Shown: positions 21,905-33,634 of the stretch, one piece after another
Position numbering within the stretch: the stretch's first letter is position 1
Layout: every line of letters starts with the position of its first letter
Assembly (NCBI RefSeq): GCF_000218685.1
Contig: NW_006763299.1
Span: forward strand, 1,752,031-1,816,030
Direction of reading: 5' to 3'
Source of the DNA: Serpula lacrymans var. lacrymans S7.9
Taxonomy: Eukaryota; Basidiomycota; Agaricomycetes; Boletales; Serpulaceae
Length of the DNA stretch: 64,000 nucleotides
Program-made: the position numbers and the translations under genes
Notes under the pieces: model-generated
The model's input: the letters and a program-made list of their open reading frames with translations, nothing else
Told to the model about the DNA's origin: nothing
Databases searched by the model: none

Positions 21905-24026
21905 ATGTCGTTCTCCTTTGATGAGACTGCTCCCCTTTTGTCAGATGCAATGCTTAGACCCATCGAAGAAAATGATTCTTTGACCTCAATTCCAGACATA
22001 CCGCAAGTGGAAGTAGAGTCACAGCCACCCGGCTGGCGACTTCTTGCTTCTTTGGCCGTGGACTCGATCCCTGGTGAGGACATTTGTTTTACAATATTCA
22101 CTACTCGTCCCGCTTTACTGAGAATATTGTAGTCGTTCTTTCTTATGTCCTACAGAATTCTATACAAACCGTTTCCATATGGGTTGCGGGACGACTTGGT
22201 CCAGAAGAGCTGTCCGCTGCAGCATTTTCAGTAATGGTGGCTTTCGTTTCTGGCTAGTACTCGGTATTCCTTTGTTCTCCCAGTACTATGATCCCACATC
22301 TCGTTCTCCTTCACAGGATGGTGTGTAGCTCTCGGCGGTGGATCTGCTCTTGATACTTTGGGATCGCAAGCATTCACCGGTGGAAGCCATCCGACAGACC
22401 TTTCCGTGCATCTCCAGCGATGCATAGTCATTCTATGGTGCCTTCTCATCCCGGTTTTCGTTCTCTGGACCTTTATGGAGCCTTTGCTGTTGGCGATTGG
22501 AGAACCAGAAGCCCTTTGCAGGGATGTGCAGAGATTTTTGCGCGTCCTTATTATTGGTGCGCCTGGTTACATCGCTTTCGAGTCGCTGAAGAAGTATCTA
22601 CAGTGTCAAGGTATGGTTCTATCTAGGTTCCCGCTTTAAGTGCCCTCATATTTTGCGTATAGGCATTATGAGAACATCTACTATTGTTCTCATCATTATG
22701 GCTCCCATCAATCTAATCATGAATATAGTACTGGTTCATCATACCAGTCTTGGTTTACTTGGATCTCCTGTGGCGCTATCTTTCACCTACTGGTCATGTT
22801 TCTTTCTCTTGGTTATATTCACATCTCTATCTCCGACGCATAAGAGTCACGGAACGTGGGGTGGTCTGCAACCCAAAGCCGTGTTAGACCTTGGCAGTTG
22901 TTACACGTTCTTGAAATTGGCTTTACCTGGGATATTCATGGTAGGAACAGAATGGTGAGTTCCTTTTTTTATCCTCCAAAAAATAAAACCCTTCAACAGT
23001 AAATCTCCAAGGGCTGCCTTCGAAATAGTTGCGCTTGCAGCTGGGCGTTTGGGAAAGCTTTCGCTGGCTGCACAGTCGGTGATAATGACGACAGACCAAA
23101 GTAAAAATATTCACAAGTGACTTCCTATGTGCTTTCGCTAAAATAATGCCTCAGTAATAAGCACCCTTCCATTTGGCATAGGTATTTTTAGCATTGATAT
23201 GTTTACTGTTGAGCATCTTCACGAGCGAGGTCTACTCAGGTGTTGTTGCTTCAAATCGCATTGGAAATCTTCTTGGTGCTCGCACGGCCACTGGTGCTCG
23301 ACGTGCAGCACATGCGGTTGCCTTACTAGCTGTCCTCGTTGGTCTTGTCATCATGATAGCTATGTTAGCTGCCAAAGACGTGCGTACCGGCCATCTTCCG
23401 TTCAGTTCGTGTCTCATCCACTCTTTCAGATATTTGGTTACATTTTTAGTGACGATCAGGACGTCGTAAATCTTGTCAGCAAGGTAATGCCATTCGTGGC
23501 ATCATTCCAAGTATGCAGGCAAATCACTTTAGCACGTACAATATATTTAATTATTGTGTTTTAGATTGCAGATGGATTAGCAAACTCATGCGGAGGCGTT
23601 CTCCGAGGGCAAGGTAACGTCAATACTTAATATTGCACAATATTGCACTAGTGACTTTCGACTTACTTCTCTGTATAGGTCGCCAGCATCTCGGAGCTTT
23701 CTTCAATATCCTTGCATACTATGTTTTGGCCCTTCCCATAGGCATAACTTTAGCTTTTCGCACACGCCTCGGACTCCAAGGATTATGGATAGGTAAGGTC
23801 ATGTGAACGTTAAGCGAGGCATTTCTTTTGACACGTTGTATTAGGTCAAGTGATTGGTCTATTCACTGTCGGTATATGTGAGTACGCGGTTGTATGGTTG
23901 GGGACCGACTGGGACAGGGAGATCCAAAAAGGTATTGAAAGGAATGCGGAAGAAGCGAAGAGGCGTGATAATCGCTCTCAGCAACACCTAGGGCTTCCAA
24001 CCGATCAGAATTATAGACCAGACTGA
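21905..24026 (+). CDS. MATE-family multidrug/toxin efflux transporter
   Basis: A membrane antiporter with about twelve segments, in the fungal Erc1-like branch. After a 50-residue cytosolic N-terminus the first repeat begins [20 protein letters not shown]. Diagnostic blocks are [110 protein letters not shown] and [20 protein letters not shown]. The C-terminal tail is charged. About nine exons with GT-AG introns of 50-90 bases; the first intron follows DSIP and restores VVLSYVL. About 500 residues. Such proteins export organic cations; its head-to-head neighbour makes or breaks down guanidino or amine compounds. Confidence 0.9.
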
Positions 24027-24552
24027 TCAAATAAACAAACCTACTGTATAGTAGTAGTAAGTACTTTCTCAAGATCAAGACTAGCTCATTTTCCTCGCGT
24101 AGAAGATATATAGTATGTATTTCGGTGATGCAGATATGCAGTAGTTCATAAGTATTTTGCTATGCCAGACGCCAGCTTTTCTACTTCGTGTGCAATCGTC
24201 TCTTGTTTCTAGGTGGCATCAACGAAAGAAAAGACGAGTACAAGAGGGAAATTTCTTGGATTCGCCTATATGGTGAACAATTTCGTGGTGCCGAAGCTTT
24301 CCACCAGGCATTTATCTACCTGGCTTAGCTGATGAGTCAATCTCGTCTCGTCTCTTATTGGTGCCTTAACTAGAAGTCATCTAACGCTGAACATGAGCAC
24401 TACGTTCAATTTCGGAGGGTACAACAAATTAGATAACGAATAACGAATAAGGCGAGAAAATCCACACTAGCTAGTCTACAAATAACAAAACCATCCATGG
24501 TCCCCTTCCCTATCAACACAATTATAGTGGCGGGTCGATCGCACAAAGAGAG
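24027..24552. other. Intergenic region between convergent genes
   Basis: 526 bases with the 3' ends of the MATE and WLM-protease genes. Nothing else recognised. Confidence 0.5.
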
Positions 24553-25643
24553 TTATGGGAGTTGATGAGGTCCGGCTGTTCCACAGCTCTGCTCTAGCTC
24601 TTCTTCTTCTCTCTGTAATCGGGAGGTGGCAGCACGTAAAATCCTGCGCCTTCGTTCCTCGACACCATCGTGCATGTGGCTCCCCGATAAGGCCTGAGTG
24701 TCACCACCCAAAACATAGGCACGTGCCTCTGCTTCCAACCTTGATGATGGTTCATACAGGTCTCCGTCGCCTAGGAGAGAATAGGTGCCTTCAGCGACAG
24801 ACGTTTCGAACTCCACAACTTCCCGATTCAATTTGGAGTTGAGTTCCTTGAACTATGCCCATAAAATGATGAGATGCAGCATTCAATTAACTCGTAGATA
24901 GAGTACTTTACATTGTCATCGTGATCTGACCAAACGTTGTGCGTTAGTTCGTGACAAAGTACGCGCCTGATAGTTCGATAGTCTCGAAAGCCATCATAAT
25001 CATTAGTACGCAGCCGGAGTTTGATTTCCTGGCCACCATTCACATTCAACCCCAATAGCCCAGGATGCTCATGCGGTGCAAGCTCCGTAAGCAATCCGAC
25101 AGAAAATTCGTGCTTATGCATTACATGACGAATTCCTTGGTCATTCGATAATCGAGTGAGCAATGATAATGCGGTCTCTGGCTTGGGCAAATGGGGAAGG
25201 GGTTCCAAGCGGTGGAAAATGTACTTGGTGGATATACTACTGGAAAAGCCGGTTGATCGCACCTGGGGTCTGACAATAAGCTAAAGTCCCAGCTGAGAGA
25301 AGCAACTTGGACGCACTTTGACTTGGGGCTTCAGAGCTCTCTCACGGAGGATACGATCCTTCCTGTGGTGTTCGTCCTCTAGCGCTTTAAGGCCGCCAAT
25401 CTCATCTAAAGTGGACCCCAGCATTTGCACTTTAATGCCATCTCTGAGCCCTACTTCGGCAAGCGATGCGTTTTCTTGATGTTGAACTTTCTTTCCTTTA
25501 TACAACAACTTCTGTAACGATGGTGGTACCGATGTCAACTGTTCCAAGTGGTCTTGCAAGGATGATAAAGATGACTCTGGAGAAAGTGAGAGCGTATGAG
25601 AAGTGCCGCGAAAGGTAACACGAATAGATATGTCGGAAGTCAT
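24553..25643 (-). CDS. Ubiquitin-like plus WLM-domain metalloprotease (Wss1-related)
   Basis: Residues 1-80 form a ubiquitin-like domain (IRVTFRGTSHTLSL, then LYKGKKVQHQ and LRDGIKVQMLGST). Residues about 120-250 form a WLM domain with the zinc-protease signature HELTHNVWSDHDDNF, which matches HExxHxxxxxH. A charged C-terminal helix of about 80 residues follows. Three exons; the intron splits the protein just after the zinc motif (DDN|FKEL). Family knowledge: WLM proteases of the Wss1/Spartan type trim DNA-protein crosslinks, and fungi have a separate branch with a fused ubiquitin-like domain, as here. The start at 25643 gives MTSDISIRV; an upstream ATG at 25670 is also in frame. About 325 residues. 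Confidence 0.88.
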
Positions 25644-26054
25644 GATGATTGTTGGAGACTGATATGACAATGAAAAGAATAACGCAAAGAGAAAACAGAG
25701 TTCAAGTTACATCGCAGACTGGTATAGCATAATAGCACCTTCTAGTTGCCTGCATGAGAAGTGCCGATTTCTAAGCACTACGTCGGTATCTTCCGGGTAC
25801 CGAACGGTTTTCCATGGTAGCCAGCAAATATTCACCCGTTCAGAATCTAACCCACTGACACCCTTAAATCCACGATATACGAATCAGACGCAAATGATAT
25901 ATACATACGCATAGATACAAATACTCGAAGTATATGAATATTGGTTCCAGCCCTCATTATATGTTATCTGCATCCTCAGAGTCAGTGGCGCGTCGGCTTT
26001 TGGTATAGAAAGTTCAAGCATACCCCATCGAGGGGGGGGGCAAGTAGATAGTAC
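25644..26054. other. Intergenic region
   Basis: 411 bases between the WLM gene's start and the end of the BRPF-like gene. It contains a G9 run near 26032. No gene seen. Confidence 0.5.
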
Positions 26055-26839
26055 TCACATTACATCCATCGGTCCTGGTCCCTCGAGCTCGGCATCGACA
26101 TCTGTTTCCATCTCTTTCAGCGCACGCCTTGGTGAGTGTCAGATGAGTGACTTAGACTACCACCGAGGGAGAAATGAGCCTTACCTATACGCTTCTCGAC
26201 ATTCTTGCCGTATGCTAGAATTCTTCCAGCGTTGCTTTCGGGAAGACGGCGCTAGTAGCTCCATATCCAAGGCTGTAAAATTTAAGCAAGCGTAAGTATA
26301 ACAGACATGACAATATATATCAGTGCAATATTCACCTGCATCCTCCTTCAGAAGTAACAGTCTGCTGACATCAAGCCACTGCCTATAATTTAGGTCGTAA
26401 CGAATATAAAAATCCAAACAAGAATGCAGCTCACCATGAAGAAGTTCTGTCGAAAAATCGAACCAGATGTAAAGAAGAGTCGTCAGCTTTGCGAGCGGAC
26501 TTCCGCTCCTTAAGGACATTTCTGGGTATGTGGATGTCGTCTGGTTCAAATATTACAGCAGGCCACCATGGATATGTATCTGATATAGTTCCCGCCATTA
26601 GCAGTCATGTAACAATATGCCAAACGGATGTACTTGCCTGCTTTGGCCCAAACTATAAAAGATGGGAAATGATTATAGGATGCTGAACAATATTGAGCAC
26701 AGACTTACCGAGTGTACCACCTTCTAACATATTTCCCTCCTTAAGATTTATCGCAGCTGGTGTGGATTCAGGTTGTGATGGCTGATTACCTGCATGGTGT
26801 ATTACTTCCTCTGCTCCGTTTTCTTGTCTCGTTTCCTCC

Positions 26840-26871
<32 letters not shown>

Positions 26872-29800
26872 TTCCCCTTCCCCCTCTTCCCCCTCCTCCT
26901 CCTCCTCCTCCTCTCTACGAGCCTCTGCTGCCGAATAGAGAGCTGACGATATTGGATTTTCTTCATCAGAATCTAGATCACTCAAGGAGCTCAGATCCGA
27001 TTCATTCTCAATAACATCTCTATCACTCGATGGGAGCAATTTTCGAGACTTTGTAGACCTTGATGGGGTTAGAGCACTAGCAACTTGTCGAGATTTTTCA
27101 GCTTTGCGACGCATATTCTTTTGTCTGCGAGTGGCTGGTGAGTCTAGCTCCTCGATGATAATCGTCCCATCTGGAGCAATAATAGCACCAGGAGGTAGAG
27201 TTGGCCCAACAACTGGCGCTGGATCAGTGACTTGCATACTATCCTCTAGTTTATCTGCTATGATGTCCACTTCAACTTCTCCCTCCTCCACGTGAGGCAC
27301 AGGTTGATTTGAAGTATCTGGAAGGCTTTCAGGTAACGACGAGGATGCTTGTAACATTTGCTTTTCTGACATAGGAGTACTGAAATTGGAAAGACGAGAA
27401 GTCTCACCGCCTGCGGTTTGGGAACGTCATTAGTATGCAACAGTGTGAAAATGAGAATACACTGACCTGTCCGTATGCGCTTCTTCGGGGGTGGGAGTGT
27501 AGACCTATCCACAGGCACTCTTCCACCACGTTTTTGATCTGGCGGTAAAATCCAACCTGCATCGAACATCTTGAACGAACGTTGATTATCCACATTATCA
27601 ACCATAGGTGGCACGTCACTTTGCCCAGGGAGAATAAATGGCACGCGGCGTGACTTGAGGCCCTTCTGTTTTGTGCCATCCATTTGTCGGTCATCAGTGT
27701 CAGGGTTAACTCCGCCATGAGCTTCTGCCTCGAACGCAGCAGCAGCAGCCAATGCCCGTCTTGTCCTCGGGGCGCGGAACCCAGGAGACGAATCAAGAGC
27801 TCTACCTCTCGCACTTGATACTGCTTTGCGTTTTATCCCCTTGCGAGGTGGTGGTAGTTTGGGAGGTGGTGGTGGTGGTGGCTTGAATCTTCCAAGCTCG
27901 TAGTCAAAGAGCGACGTGAGAGGATCGTGATCAAGAATAAGGTTTATATCGTCTTGGATGGCATCCATGGAAGATACAAGTTCGAGTAAGGGCAAAGGAG
28001 GTTCGAGATCACCGATTGTAGTGTGTTCTACTGGAGGAAATTCAGGAGTCGAGATGCCGTTCTCCAGAGCATTCAGTGGTAAATGCAAGATGGAAAGACG
28101 ATCTAACTCAGACAAAATGGTCTGACTAGTGCTTTGGACTCTCTGAGCAGTTTTGTAGAATAAGGTTCCGGGTTTGTTATAGATCATGGCATTTGTGAGT
28201 ACAAGGTCAATATCACCCTGATACGAAACATTTAGTCGACTGTAGTAGGGAGGCTACAGGAAAGGCTGACCTTGAAAGACTGTAAGTCCCAATATTCATG
28301 ACGATCAAGCTTATTGTCAATGATATTCCAACACATTGGATTTTGGATAACATCATAATAGTCAGGTACTTCTGCCTTCGAGACAGGATTCTTGAATAAA
28401 CCTTGGCGATCGAGTCTGAACAGGGTAAAGTTGAGTATTTATGAGGTTCTGACAAATGGGGGGGCTCACGCCAAAATCCTCTCAAAAGCTAGTCGGAGGG
28501 GAGGCTCATGGGGAAGCAAAGCAAGCCCGATTACCTTTTGCATACTTTCCGCTTGTACCAGCTTTCGGCTTTCGCGTTTACGAGTGAGTAGTGCTAGATC
28601 ACGAATCGCTTCCAGATCTTTCCGAAAGCGTCTCAGTAGCTGATAGGAAAGCCATGTAAGTGAATCAACGTAGTAAATAGCCTGAGAAACGTACGTCAAG
28701 CTTCGCGGCCTTTTCGACTTCTGTTTGTTGCTTATTTGCATTCGATGCTGTCCATGGCTCCAAGTGCAGTCGTTTGAGTAAAGGAGCGCCTCGTCTCGCC
28801 TCTCTCTTCAAGCTCCAATATTTGCAAACCAATGTGATGAAATCGGTTTTCTTGCGGATATTGACTTTGGCTATATAGTGTAAGATTCTCTCCACAATGA
28901 TGTTCGGCACTAAAGGTGGACCTGTTTTATAAGTTTTGGCATAGGCACGAGCAGATTTAGATGTTTTTGGGTCGTTGCTATCACCATCCATCCCATCAGC
29001 AGCTAGTGCAGTAAATCGTGTTTCTTGTTGTTCTTTCTGAAAGAACTTATATCAATACCACATTCGACCAAAGTCTACTAAATAAAACGCACTGGCAGAT
29101 GCTTCTCGCAATAGCAAGTCAGCATTCCGGGTTCGGTCCCTTGATTGCTCTTCATTGGCATCAATAATTTTTCTTTCCTAGCGCAAGTAGCGTGGAAAGC
29201 AAGAAAACACGAGGTCTTGCTGCATTGTATACATGCACCTTCGCGTATCCCACATATAGAACATTTCTGTGTTTTGCATACATTCAGTCATGCACATGAA
29301 TAAGGGCTGAGCATCACCGACTGACCAGTTTCCACCGTTGCTTTGATATCTTGTCGACCCCTGTGATGGGTTCCATGAATACCTCATTAGCCACACGAGT
29401 TTCGGGAATCCAGATGGCACATAGAAGGTGAGCCCAATCTCCAAACACTGTTTGTTTGAATGCACCACCTTCGTTCGGACATAGAATACACGACTACATT
29501 ATGAGACGTCAACAGGGCTGGAAATTTGAGTTATGAAGACGACGAACCACTGGTATTTCTGGAGAAACTGTACACTTTCGACACAACCACTGGCCCTCTG
29601 GAATATATGGAACTCCATAGCAGTCTTCACCAGGTCAGGTAGTCTGTATGGTGACGAAACAAGAGAGAAATACCTTGATGTACAGCCAAATTACATCCAT
29701 CGCAGAACACAATAGCATTACTATTCTCTCCCTCAGAATCGTCGCATATAGCACATGTAGAATCTTCAGATGGTAGAGCCAGGTCAGGTTTAGGGATATT

Positions 29801-30368
29801 TTTAGTCTAGATGTACTGTCAGCTAATTATGTGGCATAGTTGCGAGCATACACTCAACTCACCAGATCAAACCATTCTTTCTCCAGTCTGTCCATTACTA
29901 TCTCCAAGGTCTCATAAGATACCGTATTCAGCTGATCCTTCTTTCTCTCGACATTTAGTGCATCCAACCACTCCTGGTCTATGAAAGGTGGTGGTTCAGC
30001 AAGCTAAGCATAGGTCACATATGGTGTAAGTTTCACCTTGTTCATCCATATCATATTCAACTTGAATAGCCAATTCGCTCTCCAGCGGCTCTGGTACATG
30101 TCAATCATTGGACCCTTGAACCCTTAAGACGAAACATACCTATGTATCGAATGTAGTGCTCCGGCTTTTGGAATTCGGAAAAATCATTGTCTGATGGTGG
30201 CATTAGCGAAAGTGCACAAGAGTTGGTTCATAGTAACATACACCCATACGATCTGGCTTGAAGGTCATGAATACCGGCTGGCTGCGTTGACCCATCGTTT
30301 TGCACCACAACGAATGAGACTTTGGGTAGGGGAGTTTGTGTAGCAGGAGATTCAACACCTCGTGCCAT
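26055..30368 (-). CDS. NTO1: BRPF/Nto1-type histone reader: EPc-N, PHD, extended PHD, bromodomain, PWWP
   Basis: Nuclear scaffold of a MOZ/NuA3-type histone acetyltransferase complex. Start [13 protein letters not shown]. Residues about 40-125 are the enhancer-of-polycomb N domain ([24 protein letters not shown]). PHD1 is [20 protein letters not shown] (about 150-195). The extended PHD follows ([42 protein letters not shown]). The bromodomain is near 460-555 ([27 protein letters not shown]). Then comes a Pro-, Lys- and Glu-rich linker with a poly-Glu tract, and a C-terminal PWWP domain (VWAKA...[13 protein letters not shown]). The PWWP exon is joined by a GC-AG intron (26580-26637). About 20 exons and roughly 1,100 residues. 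It matches the architecture of animal BRPF1 more than yeast Nto1, which has only the PHD part. Confidence 0.9.
26836..26913. repeat. Poly-Glu-coding CTC/TTC-rich tract in BRPF-like gene
   Basis: Triplet-rich pyrimidine tract on the plus strand that encodes about 25 consecutive Glu/Gly residues on the minus strand. It stays in frame, so length changes would alter only the acidic linker. Confidence 0.85.
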
Positions 30369-30892
30369 AGTTTTCTCTCAGTTTCTTTAATGAATATAAT
30401 TGCGCTTCCGAACATTCATTTGTACTTTGTCAAGTCAATTGCACGGGGTCGCTGAGCTCGAGGATGTCTTTGACGGATCGCGGCAAGATGGGAGGTGTCG
30501 TTACGTAAGAAAATGCATTCATGACAAACAACCATGCACACAGTTTGTATGTACTACTTAACAAGGGAAGGCACGCTCGAGGCATAACTACCATAACTAA
30601 TGGCACGAGTAGCATAATGCATAATACATGTTCACAGAATTCAAATGCATCCGTAAGATAGCGGATCACGCCCATACTGCTAATCGTCAATACGATGATC
30701 AAAATCGTCCCGTCCCGTCGCGACGGCTTTGCTATGCTGTAGCCAACTTCAGAGTTTGCTGAAGCGCCCGGTAAGCCAGTTTGGACAACATCCCATCTAC
30801 TACGAAAAGGCCAAGCGCCCAGCGCAGAGCCCTTCAATGATGGGTTCATCAAGATGGAATCTTCTCGGATTCCCAAGCAGCTGTGTACGAAA
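30369..30892. other. Intergenic region
   Basis: 524 bases between the end of the RanBP3-like gene and the start of the BRPF-like gene, both on the minus strand. A 148-codon minus frame starting at 30876 has two hydrophobic stretches but no recognisable domain. Confidence 0.4.
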
Positions 30893-32316
30893 TCAACTTG
30901 CTTTTAGATGTGCGTTAGCCAAGAGATCTTCCGAAAATGTCTTGAAATCTGCTTTAGAAGCTCTCCCAGGCTGTGAGAGCACATGGGCGGGTTATAACGT
31001 GTGCAATTATATGCGGGCTGTAGATAACTGACCTTGAGAGCATATATTACTATTACCTCCTTTTGGGTTTCTCCTTTGTTTTCTGGTTCAACTAGCTCTT
31101 TGTGGATCACCCGCAGTATATTTTCCTCCGCATCGAAAGCACAATGAACGGCTGGGCGGATCTTGATGTTCGCAGAGACTTGTCCTAGAGGTTCTCGACG
31201 AAAGACTAGCTGGATATCAGTTAAAGTGTCAAAGCTACGAGCGAATAACGTACGCAATCTGTCCGTTTGGTGTTTGGTATGTGCAAGGATTTTTATATGA
31301 CCATAGATACCATCCGTAAATTCTTTACTACCACGTTTGATGAACAGCTTGACTCCCTTGAGCTCCGATTGAATTGTCTCATCCTCCTCACCGGTGAAAA
31401 CTGTACAAGATCATCAAGGATTAGAATAACAGCAGACGATGAAGTCGTCGAGTCACTCACGAGATTGTAGTGGTTTCACAGGGCCAATAGCACAAAGAGT
31501 GTCAATTTCCCTTTCAATTGCGTTGCCTTTAATTGATAAAGCAGGCGTCACGTTTCCACTATTATCAGAAGCAAATTCAGGCTTCTTTCCTCCTAGGGCT
31601 TCGCTATCGTCTAACGTGCTCTTTCCTAGCGGGCTATCACTTCTCCGCCATGCAGGTGTTCCATCACTGTGAGAAGGCCCGGAAAGACTGGTTGGGAAGA
31701 AAGAACCAGCATTGGCATATGCTGAAAAAGCCTTAGCGGTGAAGACGGGAGTGGGTGGTCGAGAGGGTACTGGATGTACAATGACTGGTTCCTTTGGCTC
31801 GGAAAAATCATTGGTGGGTTCGTTGATGGGTTCGTTGATGGGTTCGTTGATGGGCTCATATTTCGAGGTTGCGACCTCATCTTTCAATTCGACGTGCGTC
31901 GAGTGGGCAGTTATCTGGTTTGGCTTACGCGAGCCATAAGTTCGTGCCAAAGTCTGAACAAAATGAAGCGCTTACCTGCTGAGAATAAGATTCTATGTCT
32001 TCTGAGTTTGCTGGATCAGCGCCGCAGAGGTTTGGCTGGGGAACAACAGGTGGGATCTAACATAAAATCAGTACGCCCTTCTACATGATACTGTTAATTA
32101 AACAGACGGCCTGGTTTTCTTCTTCGACTGGCGGAGTTTTGCTGCGTTTCTGAGGACGCTCACATTCTGCAGGCTCGTCTGTATCCTCGGTCAACTTTCG
32201 CTTTAAAGAGGCTGCAGAAGCCTTCTCATCGAGCGGCTATAAGGCTATGAGTTAAAAAGAGGAAAAGGTAGGGGGTAAGGGCTTACCTTCTCCATCGCCA
32301 GTGTTTCTCCTGACAT
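30893..32316 (-). CDS. YRB2: RanBP3/Yrb2-like Ran-binding protein
   Basis: A nuclear Ran-GTP-binding cofactor for export. The start MSGETLAMEK follows an ATG at 32314-32316. The N-terminal half is low-complexity and basic/acidic with a likely nuclear signal (RPQKRSKTPP). A four-fold NEPI repeat and Ser/Pro-rich parts follow. The C-terminal Ran-binding domain has VLTGEEDETIQSELKGVKLF, GIYGHIKILAHTKHQT, RLVFRREPLGQVSANIKIRP and FDAEENILRVIHKE, close to RanBD motifs. It ends KTFSEDLLANAHLKAS. Usual Yrb2/Hba1 proteins have the same low-complexity plus C-terminal RanBD layout. About six exons and about 420 residues. The Nup2 nucleoporin family also has a C-terminal RanBD, but the typical FG repeats are not seen. 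Confidence 0.82.
31814..31855. repeat. 12-base tandem repeat coding NEPI units
   Basis: GGTTCGTTGATG is repeated three to four times in the RanBP3-like gene. It is in frame and encodes Asn-Glu-Pro-Ile units on the minus strand. The near-perfect repetition implies recent expansion. Confidence 0.85.
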
Positions 32317-33634
32317 TTCTGTACATGCCAAGCTGCCCGCTTCTACGTCGCTATTATTGGCCCATATTATTTCGTATCCTCCTGTCGGTTTGTTTCATAG
32401 ATTAACTCACGGCTGGGTAGTGGTTGGTCTTGCGAGTCGTCTTGTGCAAGCAAAGCCGACAGTAGCGGCAAATGTGGCAAACCCACAAACGGCGAATTGG
32501 AAGTCGGTAACAGGAAGCATCCTAAGTGGAACTAGAGGTTGGGTTATAGAACTTGAGAGGGGGAGAAATGGAGCTGAGTCGAGGTTTATAGCTTGAGTCG
32601 TTACTGTACCAATGCCCAAACTGGGGAAGACAATAAGGATAATAAGCCGAGGCGGTCCAAGGTTTTGTCGAATGGTACGAAATACGACTTGCAACCAGGC
32701 GAATCAAGCAGGAGCAAAGATATGAGTTGTTGCCCTCGATCGCTCATACTTGACTTTTAAAGGAGCTGATAGTCTGACCTGCCGAGATACATGATGCTTG
32801 TACCTCGTTGCCTGCATGAGTCTGCATCAGGTGAGGAACATGTGTTTTGGGGCCGACGGGGCTGATAGCGCCTTGGGCTCCTTCTACTGGCAAATTGGGA
32901 AGCGATATCAAAATAATCGAGGCCCTCATTAGTGTTAGCCGAACACGAGGTGGGGGTGTGCCGATATGTTCCACAGACGCTGGGAGATTTCCCTCAGGTG
33001 AATCCAGTCACTTGAGTTGTCCATGAAACTACCCGTAGAGTCCCGTAGACAAATGAATAATTTCTCATCGAGGCCTTCAAAAATGAGGATATGGTGCCAA
33101 AAGAAACTGTAGCTTCAAGATAAAGCCAGCGAGACATTGCAACAGGCAAAGAGTACTGCTACCACGTGACTTAATTACGGCACGACGCGCCAAGGCGTTG
33201 TAACAGCAAGACTGTCGCGCCGATAACAGAGCAGAACAGAAGAGTATCATATTCGAGGTATGGATGTGTGCTCGTCTACCATTCAACCAGTTAGCACTTG
33301 GAAAACACAAGCATCATAATAGTCCAAGATCATGCAAAGAGAGAAAGCATACACGAAACTAAGCACGGCTCGGAAAGAAATCTGAAATTATAGTCAAGCA
33401 AGTTGTAAACAGTCATATTTTCGGGATATCCGAAAATAGGGTTCGTGTCTGCAGAAACTCTACATGGTTCATAGGGGAAAAGACGGAAGATGCAGCAATG
33501 GCTGTGAATATTAGGCTAAGAAATATATCATAAATGTGCAGAAAGAAAAACATAAAGAAGCACGGTGCGAAAAACACAGCGAATCCAGCGCCGCGAGAAT
33601 TTTGCTTTACGAAGTCATGTAAGCACATCAATAC
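32317..33634. other. Interval with unassigned minus-strand frames
   Basis: 1.3 kb. Minus frames at 32407-32694 and 32744-32974 include two hydrophobic segments (LIILIVFPSLGIGTVTT and FAVCGFATFAATVGFAC), which could be exons of a small membrane protein. The splice borders are unclear and I recognise no family. 33077-33631 holds no convincing coding sequence. Confidence 0.35.

Noticed and set aside
26760..27014. Plus-strand proline-rich frame
   Set aside because: Antisense shadow of the poly-Glu tract in the BRPF-like gene.
31712..31939. Plus-strand frame with repeated Gly-Ser-Leu-Met units
   Set aside because: It is the antisense of the NEPI repeat in the RanBP3-like gene, not an independent gene.
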